Source of the DNA: Gammaproteobacteria bacterium
Lineage (GTDB): Bacteria > Pseudomonadota > Gammaproteobacteria > GCA-001735895
DNA: 7,711 bases
Assembly: GCA_027293245.1 (NCBI GenBank)
Contig: JAPUFZ010000310.1
Span: forward strand, 1 to 7,711
Reading direction: 5' to 3'
Notes under the pieces: generated by a model
What the model was told of the DNA's origin: nothing
Database searches by the model: none
Seen by the model: the letters and a program-made list of their open reading frames with translations, nothing else
Translations under genes and position numbers: made by a program
Shown: piece after piece, positions 1 through 6,714 of the stretch
Layout: each line of letters starts with the position of its first letter
Position numbering within the stretch: the first letter of the stretch is position 1

Positions 1-438
1 GACCCCGTTATCTGCGCTGGCTCTGGCAGAACTGGGAGCGCGCGCCGGAATTCCCGCTGGCGTGCTGAATGTGTTGGTGGGTAAAAGCGCCAGCGCCATC
101 GGCAATGAACTCACCCGTAATCCGATTGTGCGGAAAATCACATTTACCGGTTCCACACCCATTGGCAAGCTGTTGCTTGAGCAGAGGCCATTGCCATGGC
201 CAATGATACCGAGTTTGGTTTGGTCTCCTATATTTATACCCGCGATATCGGTCGAGTCTGGCGTGTTAGCGAGGGTGTGGAATACGGGATGGTGGGCGTA
301 AACGAGGTGGCCATCATCGGGGCTGAAATTCCCTTTGGCGGCGTTAAGGAGTCCGGTATGGGGAGAGAAGGCTCCAAGTATGGGATGGATGACTATATGG
401 AGATCAAATATATTTGCATGGGCGACCTGCATTCCTGA
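1..438 (+). pseudogene. Succinate-semialdehyde dehydrogenase-like gene (GabD family), internal deletion with frameshift, 5' end outside window
   Basis: Two pieces of one NAD(P)+-dependent aldehyde dehydrogenase lie in different frames. The first piece, read from base 2, gives TPLSALALAELGARAGIPAG and continues through LTRNPIVRKITFTGSTPIGK, typical of the nucleotide-binding domain. It breaks near base 180-190. The second piece, one frame over, starts with EAIAMANDTEFGL and runs through IPFGGVKESGMGREGSKYG to the stop at 436-438, which is the family C-terminus. Compared with E. coli GabD (about 480 residues, from memory), some 150 residues between the pieces are missing. These include the ELGG segment with the catalytic Glu and the GQTC segment with the catalytic Cys, so the product cannot be an active dehydrogenase. 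The intact enzyme would oxidise an omega-semialdehyde made by an aminotransferase such as the neighbouring remnant. Family assignment is strong; the exact substrate is unknown. Confidence 0.88.
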
Positions 439-905
439 TGGTTCCAAGTGATAGTGCAATCGAGTACCCCTGCATGACTGACTCACACGATGAGCTTGTT
501 CACAGCGACGCAAACTATAGCCTGCACCCTTATACGGACCTCGCCGCCCACCAGCAGAAAGGCCCTTTGATCATCGCCCGCGGAGAGGGCATTTACGTGT
601 GGGATGATTTGGGCAACCGCTATATCGAAGGCTTGTCCGGTCTCTGGTGCACCGGGCTTGGCTATAGTGAACCGCGATTGGTGGAAGCTGCCCACCGCCA
701 GTTACAAACACTGCCGTTCGCGCACTCCTTTTCACACCGCGTAACAGTGCCGACCATAGAACTGTCGAAGAAACTGTTGGCAACCGCTCCCGATAAATTG
801 AGCAGGGCGTACTTCGTTAACTCGGGGTCGGAAGCGGTTGATACAGCGGTCAAGTTTGTCTGGTACTACAACAACGCCAACTCAAATAGTGTTAACAGGC
901 CCTAA
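438..905 (+). pseudogene. Class III omega-aminotransferase, N-terminal remnant (truncated)
   Basis: The reading frame begins at ATG 438, overlapping the dehydrogenase stop as TGATG, or at ATG 474; 474 fits the family's N-terminal length better. It shows class III (PLP, fold type I) hallmarks: SLHPYTDL, GIYVWDDLGNRYIEGLSGLW, a GLGYSEPRLVEAA segment and YFVNSGSEAVDTAVKFVWYY. The NSGSEA loop is where PLP phosphate binds in this family. Homology stops after YYNNA near base 881; the last residues (NSNSVNRP) before the TAA at 903-905 come from unrelated DNA. Family members are about 440-460 residues, so roughly two thirds is lost, including the PLP-binding lysine, and the remnant should be inactive. 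It was probably co-transcribed with the dehydrogenase and together they would have converted an omega-amino acid or diamine to a carboxylate. The donor (GABA, beta-alanine, taurine, putrescine) cannot be told. Confidence 0.87.
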
Positions 906-932
906 CACAGCTAACAAGTGTGGCTTTAAGCC
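889..932 (+). repeat. Junction with inverted repeats and phased YTAACA repeats
   Basis: This DNA directly follows the breakpoint of the aminotransferase remnant. It contains a perfect inverted repeat, GTGTTA (889-894) and TAACAC (903-908), with an 8-base loop; three copies of YTAACA at 892-897, 902-907 and 911-916, spaced 10 and 9 bases; and a palindrome GGCTTTAAGCC (922-932). CTAACAAGTG followed by TTTAAGCCG resembles the first half of an integron attC site, but no matching second half was found. It could be a recombination scar, a regulator site for the symporter gene or the upstream leader of that gene. Confidence 0.45.
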
Positions 933-948
933 GTGGAGACAACGAGCC

Positions 949-952
949 GGAG
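949..952 (+). promoter_or_regulatory. Ribosome binding site of the AGCS symporter gene
   Basis: GGAG lies 8 bases before ATG 961. It fixes this start over the in-frame ATG at 838, which lies inside the aminotransferase remnant and has no family-like N-terminus. Confidence 0.7.
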
Positions 953-960
953 TTTGTTTG

Positions 961-2541
961 ATGTTTAGAAGAAATTGCTTTTTGTTGTCACTATTGTCAG
1001 CGATGATGTGGTTTCCCAGTGCTTTCGCTGACGCGCCCAAAGGCATTGACGAATTTGTTAATGCTGCGATTCGGCCCCTCACGGTTGTTATATCCAGCGT
1101 TATTTTTTTTAAAGTTCCACTGTTTGGCGCGCAGCTGCCCCTGGTTGTTGTTTGGCTGGTGGCGGGCGCGGTCTTTTTTACCTTCTATCTGGGCTTTATC
1201 AATATTCGTGGTTTTAAACATGCCCTGCATCTGACCCGTGGTGACTACGCCAATCCGGAAGATCACGGTGAAGTTTCCCATTTTCAGGCTTTGTGTACCG
1301 CTGTTTCCGGCACGGTGGGTATTGGCAATATTGGTGGTGTTGCCATCGCCATTTCCATCGGCGGTCCGGGGGCCGCTTTTTGGATGATTACCGCTGGTTT
1401 GTTGGGGATGTCAACAAAATTTATCGAGTGTACGCTGGGTACTAAATACCGTCGCGAGAATCCGGACGGCTCGGTATCGGGTGGCCCGATGTACTACCTG
1501 GAAAAGGGTCTGGCGGAGAGGGGGCTTCCAGGGTTTGGTAAAGCAATGGGGCGCTTTTATGCCCTGGGCATTGTGGTCGGCTGTATGGGTATTGGCAATA
1601 TGTTTCAGTCGAACCAGGCCTACGTCCAATTTGTTAACGTCACGGGTGGTCCGGAAAATAGCTGGTTTGCCGACAAAGGTTGGCTGTTTGGTCTGGTGCT
1701 TGCCCTGGTAGTCGCCGCTGTCATCCTCGGTGGTATCAAGAGTATTGTCCGGGTCACCGAAAAGATCGTGCCCTTCATGGCTGTTTTCTACTGCACCTGC
1801 GGGCTGGTTATTCTGAGCATGAATTACGCGGCGCTGCCCTTTGCTTTTAACGCCATTATCACTGGCGCCTTTAGTCCCGATGGCGTCGCAGGGGGAGCGC
1901 TGGGCGTCTTGATCCTGGGCTTTCAGCGGGCGGTATTTTCCAACGAGGCGGGTATTGGTTCGGCGTCCATCGCCCACTCGGCGGTGCGCACCAATGAGCC
2001 TGTTACTGAGGGTTATGTCTCCCTATTGGAGCCCTTTATCGATACCATTGTGATCAGTTCAATTACGGCGTTGGTCATTATTACAACCTTTTACTACGAG
2101 CCCAATTTTACCCAGGGCCTGGGGGGGATTGACATGACCTCCCACGCTTTTGAGCGCAATATCTCCTGGTCTCCCTACGCCATTGCTCTTGCCGGTATTC
2201 TGTTCGCCTTCTCAACTATGATCTCCTGGTCCTATTACGGCCTTAAGGGTTGGACCTACCTGGTGGGAGAGGGGAGGTTGGCGGACTTGAGCTTTAAATT
2301 TGTCTTCTGCATATTTGTGGCCCTGGGCTGTATTCTCCAACTGAGTGCCGTGCTCGAGTTCTCCGACGCGCTGGTATTTGTTATTTGTGTGCCGAATATT
2401 TTGGGGCTCTATATACTTGCCCCCGTCCTCAAACGCGAACTGGAAAGCTACCGTGCACGGCTGGCGCGTGGCGAGATCGTCAATTACCGCGAGCAAAGGA
2501 AAAAGGTCGCAGCTTTAGAATTGGCTTCCAAAACCCGATAG
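961..2541 (+). CDS. AGCS-family sodium:alanine-type symporter
   Basis: This 526-residue inner-membrane protein belongs to the alanine/glycine:cation symporter family (relatives YaaJ, DagA, AgcS), which imports small neutral amino acids with Na+ or H+. Family motifs are VSGTVGIGNIGGVA (about 115-128), SGGPMYYLEKGL (about 173-184), FSNEAGIGSASIAHSA (326-341) and a later EPFIDTIVISSITALVI helix. Around ten hydrophobic segments are visible. The N-terminus (MFRRNCFLLSLLSAMMWF then SAFADA) looks like a cleavable signal peptide with a site near residue 23; this and the charged C-terminal tail make it longer than E. coli YaaJ (about 476). The start at 961 is supported by GGAG 8 bases upstream. It is the first intact gene after a pseudogene region and is followed 54 bases later by the DUF3604 gene, so co-transcription is likely. 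Family is certain; substrate is unknown and may not be alanine given its neighbours. Confidence 0.95.
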   Translation: MFRRNCFLLSLLSAMMWFPSAFADAPKGIDEFVNAAIRPLTVVISSVIFFKVPLFGAQLPLVVVWLVAGAVFFTFYLGFINIRGFKHALHLTRGDYANPEDHGEVSHFQALCTAVSGTVGIGNIGGVAIAISIGGPGAAFWMITAGLLGMSTKFIECTLGTKYRRENPDGSVSGGPMYYLEKGLAERGLPGFGKAMGRFYALGIVVGCMGIGNMFQSNQAYVQFVNVTGGPENSWFADKGWLFGLVLALVVAAVILGGIKSIVRVTEKIVPFMAVFYCTCGLVILSMNYAALPFAFNAIITGAFSPDGVAGGALGVLILGFQRAVFSNEAGIGSASIAHSAVRTNEPVTEGYVSLLEPFIDTIVISSITALVIITTFYYEPNFTQGLGGIDMTSHAFERNISWSPYAIALAGILFAFSTMISWSYYGLKGWTYLVGEGRLADLSFKFVFCIFVALGCILQLSAVLEFSDALVFVICVPNILGLYILAPVLKRELESYRARLARGEIVNYREQRKKVAALELASKTR

Positions 2542-2584
2542 CCACTCAGTGCTGCGAGTAAGGCGATATCTACGCGCTATTTGT

Positions 2585-2590
2585 AGGAGG
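2585..2590 (+). promoter_or_regulatory. Strong ribosome binding site of the DUF3604 gene
   Basis: AGGAGG, a full Shine-Dalgarno match, lies 5 bases before ATG 2596. It is the strongest such site in the window and suggests that this gene is well translated. Confidence 0.85.
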
Positions 2591-2595
2591 ACTAA

Positions 2596-4836
2596 ATGCC
2601 GCATTCAACCTATTTGCCCGAGAAAATGGGTACCGCAATCATCGACCCCGAAGGCCGATTTGAAGCCGGTTCCTTCCAGTCTTTTACGCTGACCTATACC
2701 GCAGGCTATTTCGGTATTGACGATACGGGCTCCATCAAAATCGTGAACCGCTTTGCCAGTGATATGGGAAGGCCCCAATTCGACGATCCCAAAGCGGCCA
2801 ACTATGTGACCGTAGAAGCATCCAATGGTGCGGTTCTGCAGGTCGAATACGATATGAAACGCAATATTCGGCCATGGGATAAGACCCTTTACATCAAAGT
2901 AGTGCGTGGCTTCTTGCGCGAAGGTGACAGGATTGTCGTGAAATTTGGTGACCGCATTGGTGGAAGCCCCGGCATGCGGGTTCAGACTTTTTGTGAAGAT
3001 ACTTTTGAGTTTCGTGTGCTGGTCGATGCTATCGCAACCTATAACTATGTAGAGCTGCCGGTGCAGCCGGAAATTAAAATCGTGCCCGGCAAGCCTGAAC
3101 TCTGGAAAGCGATTCTGCCAACCATGAGGCGTGCCGGTGAGCCTTTCCGCTTATCGCTCAAGGGTGAAGACCGCTGGGGAAATCCCAGTGATCAATGCGA
3201 CCAGACCCTCATCTTGCGAGCTAGCCAGCCGGTGCAAGGTCTGCCTGAATCAATCAGCTTTACGCCAGGTCAATACGCCGTTGTTGTGGAGGGTCTTAGC
3301 GTTCAGGAAGCCTGTGATCTCACCATAGCAATACTGTTGGATGGTGAGATGGTGGCTGCCAGCAACCCGCTTCGTATTCAGGCCACAGCCGGCTTGCTAC
3401 CTTACTGGGGTGACCTTCATGGCCAGTCTGAAGAAACTATCGGCACTAATTCCGCCCGTGATTTTTTCAACTTCGGGCGCGATTGCGCCTTTTTGGATGC
3501 GGTTGTTCACCAGGGGAATGATTTCCAGATTACCACGGAATTCTGGGAGCATTTGAATGAGCTCAGCCGGGAGTTCACTGAAGATCATCGCTTTATTACC
3601 TTTCCCGGTTACGAATGGTCTGGCAATACCGGGCTGGGTGGTGACAGGAATATCCTTTATCTGCAAGAGGGGCAGCCCATCCACCGCTCCTCTCATGCAC
3701 TGGTCAATGACCTGTCGGACGTCGAAACAGATGCCACCGATGCCAGGGAAATGTTTGATAAATTGAAAGGCAGGGACTGCGTTGTCTTCGCCCATATCGG
3801 CGGGCGCTACGCCGACATTGACTATTCTCACGATGAACGACTTGAGGTGGGTGTGGAAGTGCACTCTGCCTGGGGGAGCTTTGAGTGGTTGGTGGAAGAT
3901 GCCTTTAAGAAAGGTTACCGGGTAGGCATTCTGTCAAATTCTGACGGCCATAAGGGGCGCCCCGGTGCCAGCCATCCCGGCGCAACGAAATTTGGTTCCT
4001 ATGGGGGATTGACCTGTATGCTGGCTACGGAATTGACCCGTGCCGGTTTGGCGGATTCTCTGCGCAAACGTCACCACTACGGTACAACGGGTTGTCGAAT
4101 GCTGCTTGAGGTCAATGCCCGTTTTGACAATGCCGCAGAACTATTTGATGCTGACCCCCATTTGGGTCCCACAGTCAGCCAGCCTGTTAATGACGCCATG
4201 ATGGGCGATATTCTGCGCTGTGACGACACAGAATTAACGCTGCTCATTGATGCCCATTCGTCAGCTGCCATCGAGCGAATTGATATCCGCAACGGGCTTG
4301 AAACCCTGGAAACCCTGCGTCCCTACCAGCCCGATGATCTCGGCCGACGTATCCGTGTGACCTGGGAGGGTTCAGAGTACCGTGGCAGGGGCCGGGAAAC
4401 CAGCTGGGATGGCAACGCCAAACTCCAGGGGAACAGCTTTGAGCAGGCGCGGCCGATTAACCGCTACAACCTGGATAAGCGCTTCGATCAGCCTACTCCT
4501 GAGTTATTGGAGTGGACATCCATTACAACGGGGGGACACGCCGGTTTTGAGGCTTTACTGGTCGACCCGACAGCCGGCACGCTGTCTATTGATACCGAGC
4601 TGGTTAAAGCCGATATTCCCGTTGCAGACATCGGTTTTGAGGAAATAGTATTTGATGCCGGGGGGCTGGGACGCAAGCTTCGGGTTTACCGGCTGCCAGA
4701 TGAAAACCCCCATAAAGCGGTATCGATAGAAAGAAAAATAGCTTTAGTCGACGATCGGGATAATGCGCTTTATGTCCGAATTACCCAGGAAGACGGCCAC
4801 GTAATTTGGTCCAGCCCTATTTATGTGTTCCGTTAA
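2596..4836 (+). CDS. DUF3604 domain protein, putative PHP-like metal-dependent hydrolase
   Basis: This 746-residue protein has no signal peptide and is probably cytosolic. Residues 1-265 form a beta-rich N-terminal region (RPWDKTLYIKVVRGFLREGD, VKFGDR) typical of DUF3604 proteins. The core, about 266-515, starts with YWGDLHGQSEET (270-281), the DUF3604 form of the PHP-type metal motif. It continues with VVHQGND (303-309), FPGYEWSG (336-343), FAHIGG (398-403), EVHSAWGSFEW (421-431), SNSDGHKGRPG (447-457) and RHHYGTTG (492-499). The many His and Asp residues in these blocks could bind metals. A beta-rich C-terminal region ends in the common WSSPIYVF. Where relatives often have T-D-H, this protein has V304-H305-Q306, so the metal site may differ. 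The family has no generally established reaction to my knowledge; a hydrolase role is inferred from the PHP-like motifs. It sits between two transporter genes, with the next gene 21 bases downstream. Confidence 0.9.
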   Translation: MPHSTYLPEKMGTAIIDPEGRFEAGSFQSFTLTYTAGYFGIDDTGSIKIVNRFASDMGRPQFDDPKAANYVTVEASNGAVLQVEYDMKRNIRPWDKTLYIKVVRGFLREGDRIVVKFGDRIGGSPGMRVQTFCEDTFEFRVLVDAIATYNYVELPVQPEIKIVPGKPELWKAILPTMRRAGEPFRLSLKGEDRWGNPSDQCDQTLILRASQPVQGLPESISFTPGQYAVVVEGLSVQEACDLTIAILLDGEMVAASNPLRIQATAGLLPYWGDLHGQSEETIGTNSARDFFNFGRDCAFLDAVVHQGNDFQITTEFWEHLNELSREFTEDHRFITFPGYEWSGNTGLGGDRNILYLQEGQPIHRSSHALVNDLSDVETDATDAREMFDKLKGRDCVVFAHIGGRYADIDYSHDERLEVGVEVHSAWGSFEWLVEDAFKKGYRVGILSNSDGHKGRPGASHPGATKFGSYGGLTCMLATELTRAGLADSLRKRHHYGTTGCRMLLEVNARFDNAAELFDADPHLGPTVSQPVNDAMMGDILRCDDTELTLLIDAHSSAAIERIDIRNGLETLETLRPYQPDDLGRRIRVTWEGSEYRGRGRETSWDGNAKLQGNSFEQARPINRYNLDKRFDQPTPELLEWTSITTGGHAGFEALLVDPTAGTLSIDTELVKADIPVADIGFEEIVFDAGGLGRKLRVYRLPDENPHKAVSIERKIALVDDRDNALYVRITQEDGHVIWSSPIYVFR

Positions 4837-4857
4837 TCGGTAATTAAGCCTACCCCA

Positions 4858-6549
4858 ATGAATAGTAACCGACACAACGCACTGTCGTTGTTCGCTTGGA
4901 ATACAGCGAATCTGCGAGCGGACAGTATTGCCGGACTTACGGTTGCGGTGTTGCTGATTCCCCAGGCAATGGCCTATGCGCTGCTGGCGGGGTTGCCACC
5001 GATTACTGGGTTGTATGCGGCGCTTGCCGCTCTACCCGTTTACGCCTTGATTGGCACTTCAAAACAATTGCAAGTGGGGCCGGTGGCACTGGACTCACTG
5101 TTGGTGGCATCCGGCCTGGGTGTGATTGCCCTGGCCGAAAGCCAGGATGTCATCAGCATGGCGATTCTCCTTGCTGTCATGGTCGGCCTGATTCAAATCG
5201 TATTTGGTTTTTTTCGACTGGGCTTCATGGTCAACTTTCTTGCCAACCCCGTGCTCAGCGGTTTTACTTCGGCGGCGGCAATTATTATCGGTCTCAGTCA
5301 GTTGGGCCATATACTTGGAGTGACCTTGCCCGTCAGTCAGCAAGTCCACCATGTTTTGGGCTATTTGCTGTTTGAATTGCAAGCGAACACGATTCATCTG
5401 CCCACCGTATTTATTGGCCTGGCCTCGCTGGTCTTGCTGGTGCTTATGAAGCGCTGGAACCCCTTACTCCCTGGGGGATTAGTGGTGATGGTAGCGGGTG
5501 CATTGTTCGTTTGGGCCTTTGACTTACCGGCAACCGGCATGGCCGTTGTGGGAGACATTCCCCAGGGTTTGCCCACGCCGAAAATACCCGTATTTGAAAT
5601 GGATACGCTGCTGGAGCTATTCTATCTGGCTTTAACCATCGCCTTTGTCAGTTTTATGGAGTCCATAGCGGTAGCGAAAAAGTTCGCAGCCCAGTACCGC
5701 TATGAAGTAAATGTAAACCGGGAGTTGGTGGGGCTGGGGGCAGCCAATGTCTCTGCGGGTTTATTTGGTGGTTACCCGGTTGCCGGTAGTTTTTCCCGTA
5801 CCGCGGTGAATGCAGAAGCAGGTGCCAAGAGCCGCATGGCGGCCTTCATTACCACTTTGGTGATTGCCCTTACCCTGCTGTTGTTTACGCCCTTGTTCTA
5901 TTATGTGCCCAAGGCCAGCCTGGCGGCTGTGGTATTGGTTGCTGTCGTGCGCCTGCTTGACCTGGAACAACCGCGCCGCTTGCTTAGACTTGGGCGTAAG
6001 GATTTTTTGTTGCTGCTGTTCGCCTTTTTTTCAACACTTTTGGCGGGGGTGCAAAGTGGTATCCTGCTCAGTATCCTGGCGTCACTTTTAATGATTCTCA
6101 GCCGTATTACCCGGCCGCCCTCGGTTGAATTTGGGCGGGTGCCCGGGACTGATATCTTTCGCAATCTTGAACGCTCGGAAGAAGCGAGGCAGCTGGATGG
6201 GATTGTTATTTTCAGGCTTGATTCTTCACTGTACTTTGCCAATGTGTCTTATTTGAAAGACCGAATATATCAACTTATCTACCACCGCCAGGATGATGTT
6301 CGCTGTTTTATCATAGATGCCAGCAGCATCAACGAGATCGATAGTTCCGCTGATACGGCTTTGTTTGAAATTGCGGAAGATTTTCGCAATTCCGGGATTG
6401 AGCTGTATTTCACGAATGTGAAGGGGCGGGTAAAAGACTTCATGCAGACTTCGGGGTTCTACGAGGCATTGGGTGATGATCATTTCTTTTTCAGCAAACG
6501 GGACGCCGTAGATGCTTTTCGTGAAAGGCAGCAACTGACTGAAGCGTAA
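4858..6549 (+). CDS. SulP family anion transporter with C-terminal STAS domain
   Basis: This 563-residue inner-membrane protein is a SulP (SLC26-like) transporter; family members carry sulfate, bicarbonate or dicarboxylates. The N-terminal signature IPQAMAYALLAGLPPITGLY starts near residue 34, followed by GTSKQLQVGPVAL. FMESIAVAKKFA and PVAGSFSRTAVN (307-318) are the conserved core motifs. About 10-14 hydrophobic segments run to about residue 415. A cytoplasmic STAS domain (about 440-550) carries FIIDASSINEIDSSADTAL (484 onward), where D495-S496-S497 matches the usual IDSSG loop except for A498 in place of Gly. The start at 4858 has no clear Shine-Dalgarno sequence and there is no in-frame alternative start between it and the preceding stop, so translational coupling to the DUF3604 gene 21 bases upstream is likely. 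The transported ion cannot be fixed from sequence; sulfate is attractive beside a TauD-like gene, but bicarbonate is equally possible. Confidence 0.95.
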   Translation: MNSNRHNALSLFAWNTANLRADSIAGLTVAVLLIPQAMAYALLAGLPPITGLYAALAALPVYALIGTSKQLQVGPVALDSLLVASGLGVIALAESQDVISMAILLAVMVGLIQIVFGFFRLGFMVNFLANPVLSGFTSAAAIIIGLSQLGHILGVTLPVSQQVHHVLGYLLFELQANTIHLPTVFIGLASLVLLVLMKRWNPLLPGGLVVMVAGALFVWAFDLPATGMAVVGDIPQGLPTPKIPVFEMDTLLELFYLALTIAFVSFMESIAVAKKFAAQYRYEVNVNRELVGLGAANVSAGLFGGYPVAGSFSRTAVNAEAGAKSRMAAFITTLVIALTLLLFTPLFYYVPKASLAAVVLVAVVRLLDLEQPRRLLRLGRKDFLLLLFAFFSTLLAGVQSGILLSILASLLMILSRITRPPSVEFGRVPGTDIFRNLERSEEARQLDGIVIFRLDSSLYFANVSYLKDRIYQLIYHRQDDVRCFIIDASSINEIDSSADTALFEIAEDFRNSGIELYFTNVKGRVKDFMQTSGFYEALGDDHFFFSKRDAVDAFRERQQLTEA

Positions 6550-6566
6550 GCACAACCACCGAGTGA

Positions 6567-6666
6567 GGTTCTGTCTCAATCAGTAGGCTGCGATAGGATC
6601 ACGAACCCTTGAGGTAAGCCAATGGCAGCGATTTCCTTCAAGGGCAGGCACTTTCAGCGGGACATG
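6567..6666 (+). mobile_element. IS6-family insertion sequence, left-end remnant
   Basis: GGTTCTGTCTCAA at 6567 closely resembles the terminal inverted repeats of IS6-family elements (GGTTCTGTTGCAAA in IS257, from memory). About 55 bases inside it an ATG (6622) opens the conserved N-terminus of an IS6-type DDE transposase. The similarity ends near 6666, so most of the element and its other end are gone. The end lies 17 bases after the SulP stop codon, and the internal edge is almost at the ribosome binding site of the dioxygenase gene, so the transposase promoter, if retained, would read into that gene. TAGGAT (6594-6599) is a weak candidate -10 box. Confidence 0.65.
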
Positions 6667-6714
6667 AAGGAAAAATGGAATGAACAACAATTCGATCGAA
6701 ATCACGCCGCTTAG
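6622..6714 (+). pseudogene. Truncated IS6-family transposase start (30-codon hybrid frame)
   Basis: The frame begins MAAISFKGRHFQRDM, matching the start of IS6-family transposases (IS26 begins MNPFKGRHFQRDI, from memory). After about codon 15 it reads into the dioxygenase leader and out of frame through its first codons, stopping at TAG 6712-6714. The DDE catalytic domain is absent, so it cannot transpose. It overlaps the start of the dioxygenase gene by 35 bases in another frame; if translated it could couple to or interfere with that gene. Confidence 0.65.
6667..6672 (+). promoter_or_regulatory. Ribosome binding site of the TauD-like gene
   Basis: AAGGAA lies 7 bases before ATG 6680 and supports that start. 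A two-codon frame (ATG GAA TGA, 6675-6683) overlaps the start codon. The site sits at the very edge of the IS6 remnant. Confidence 0.65.

Noticed and set aside
856..890. Sigma-70 promoter for the symporter operon within the aminotransferase remnant (TTGTCT at 856)
   Set aside because: No acceptable -10 box occurs at the right spacing, so I could not support it.
889..932. Complete integron attC site
   Set aside because: Only a left-half resemblance exists; the AGCTAAC core departs from the RYYYAAC consensus and no matching GTTRRRY partner at attC distance was found.
838..960. Longer start (ATG 838) for the symporter frame
   Set aside because: The added 41 residues lie in another frame of the aminotransferase remnant and resemble no symporter; ATG 961 has a ribosome binding site and opens a signal peptide.
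1411..1977. 188-codon open frame on the - strand inside the symporter gene
   Set aside because: It mirrors a strongly recognised membrane transporter gene, its translation has no recognisable domain, and its composition is that of an antisense shadow.
2542..2595. Terminator between the symporter and DUF3604 genes
   Set aside because: No stable hairpin followed by a T run is visible in this gap; co-transcription is the simpler reading.
3397..3864. 155-codon open frame on the - strand inside the DUF3604 gene
   Set aside because: It overlaps the conserved metal-motif core of DUF3604, has no family features and no upstream ribosome binding site was noted.
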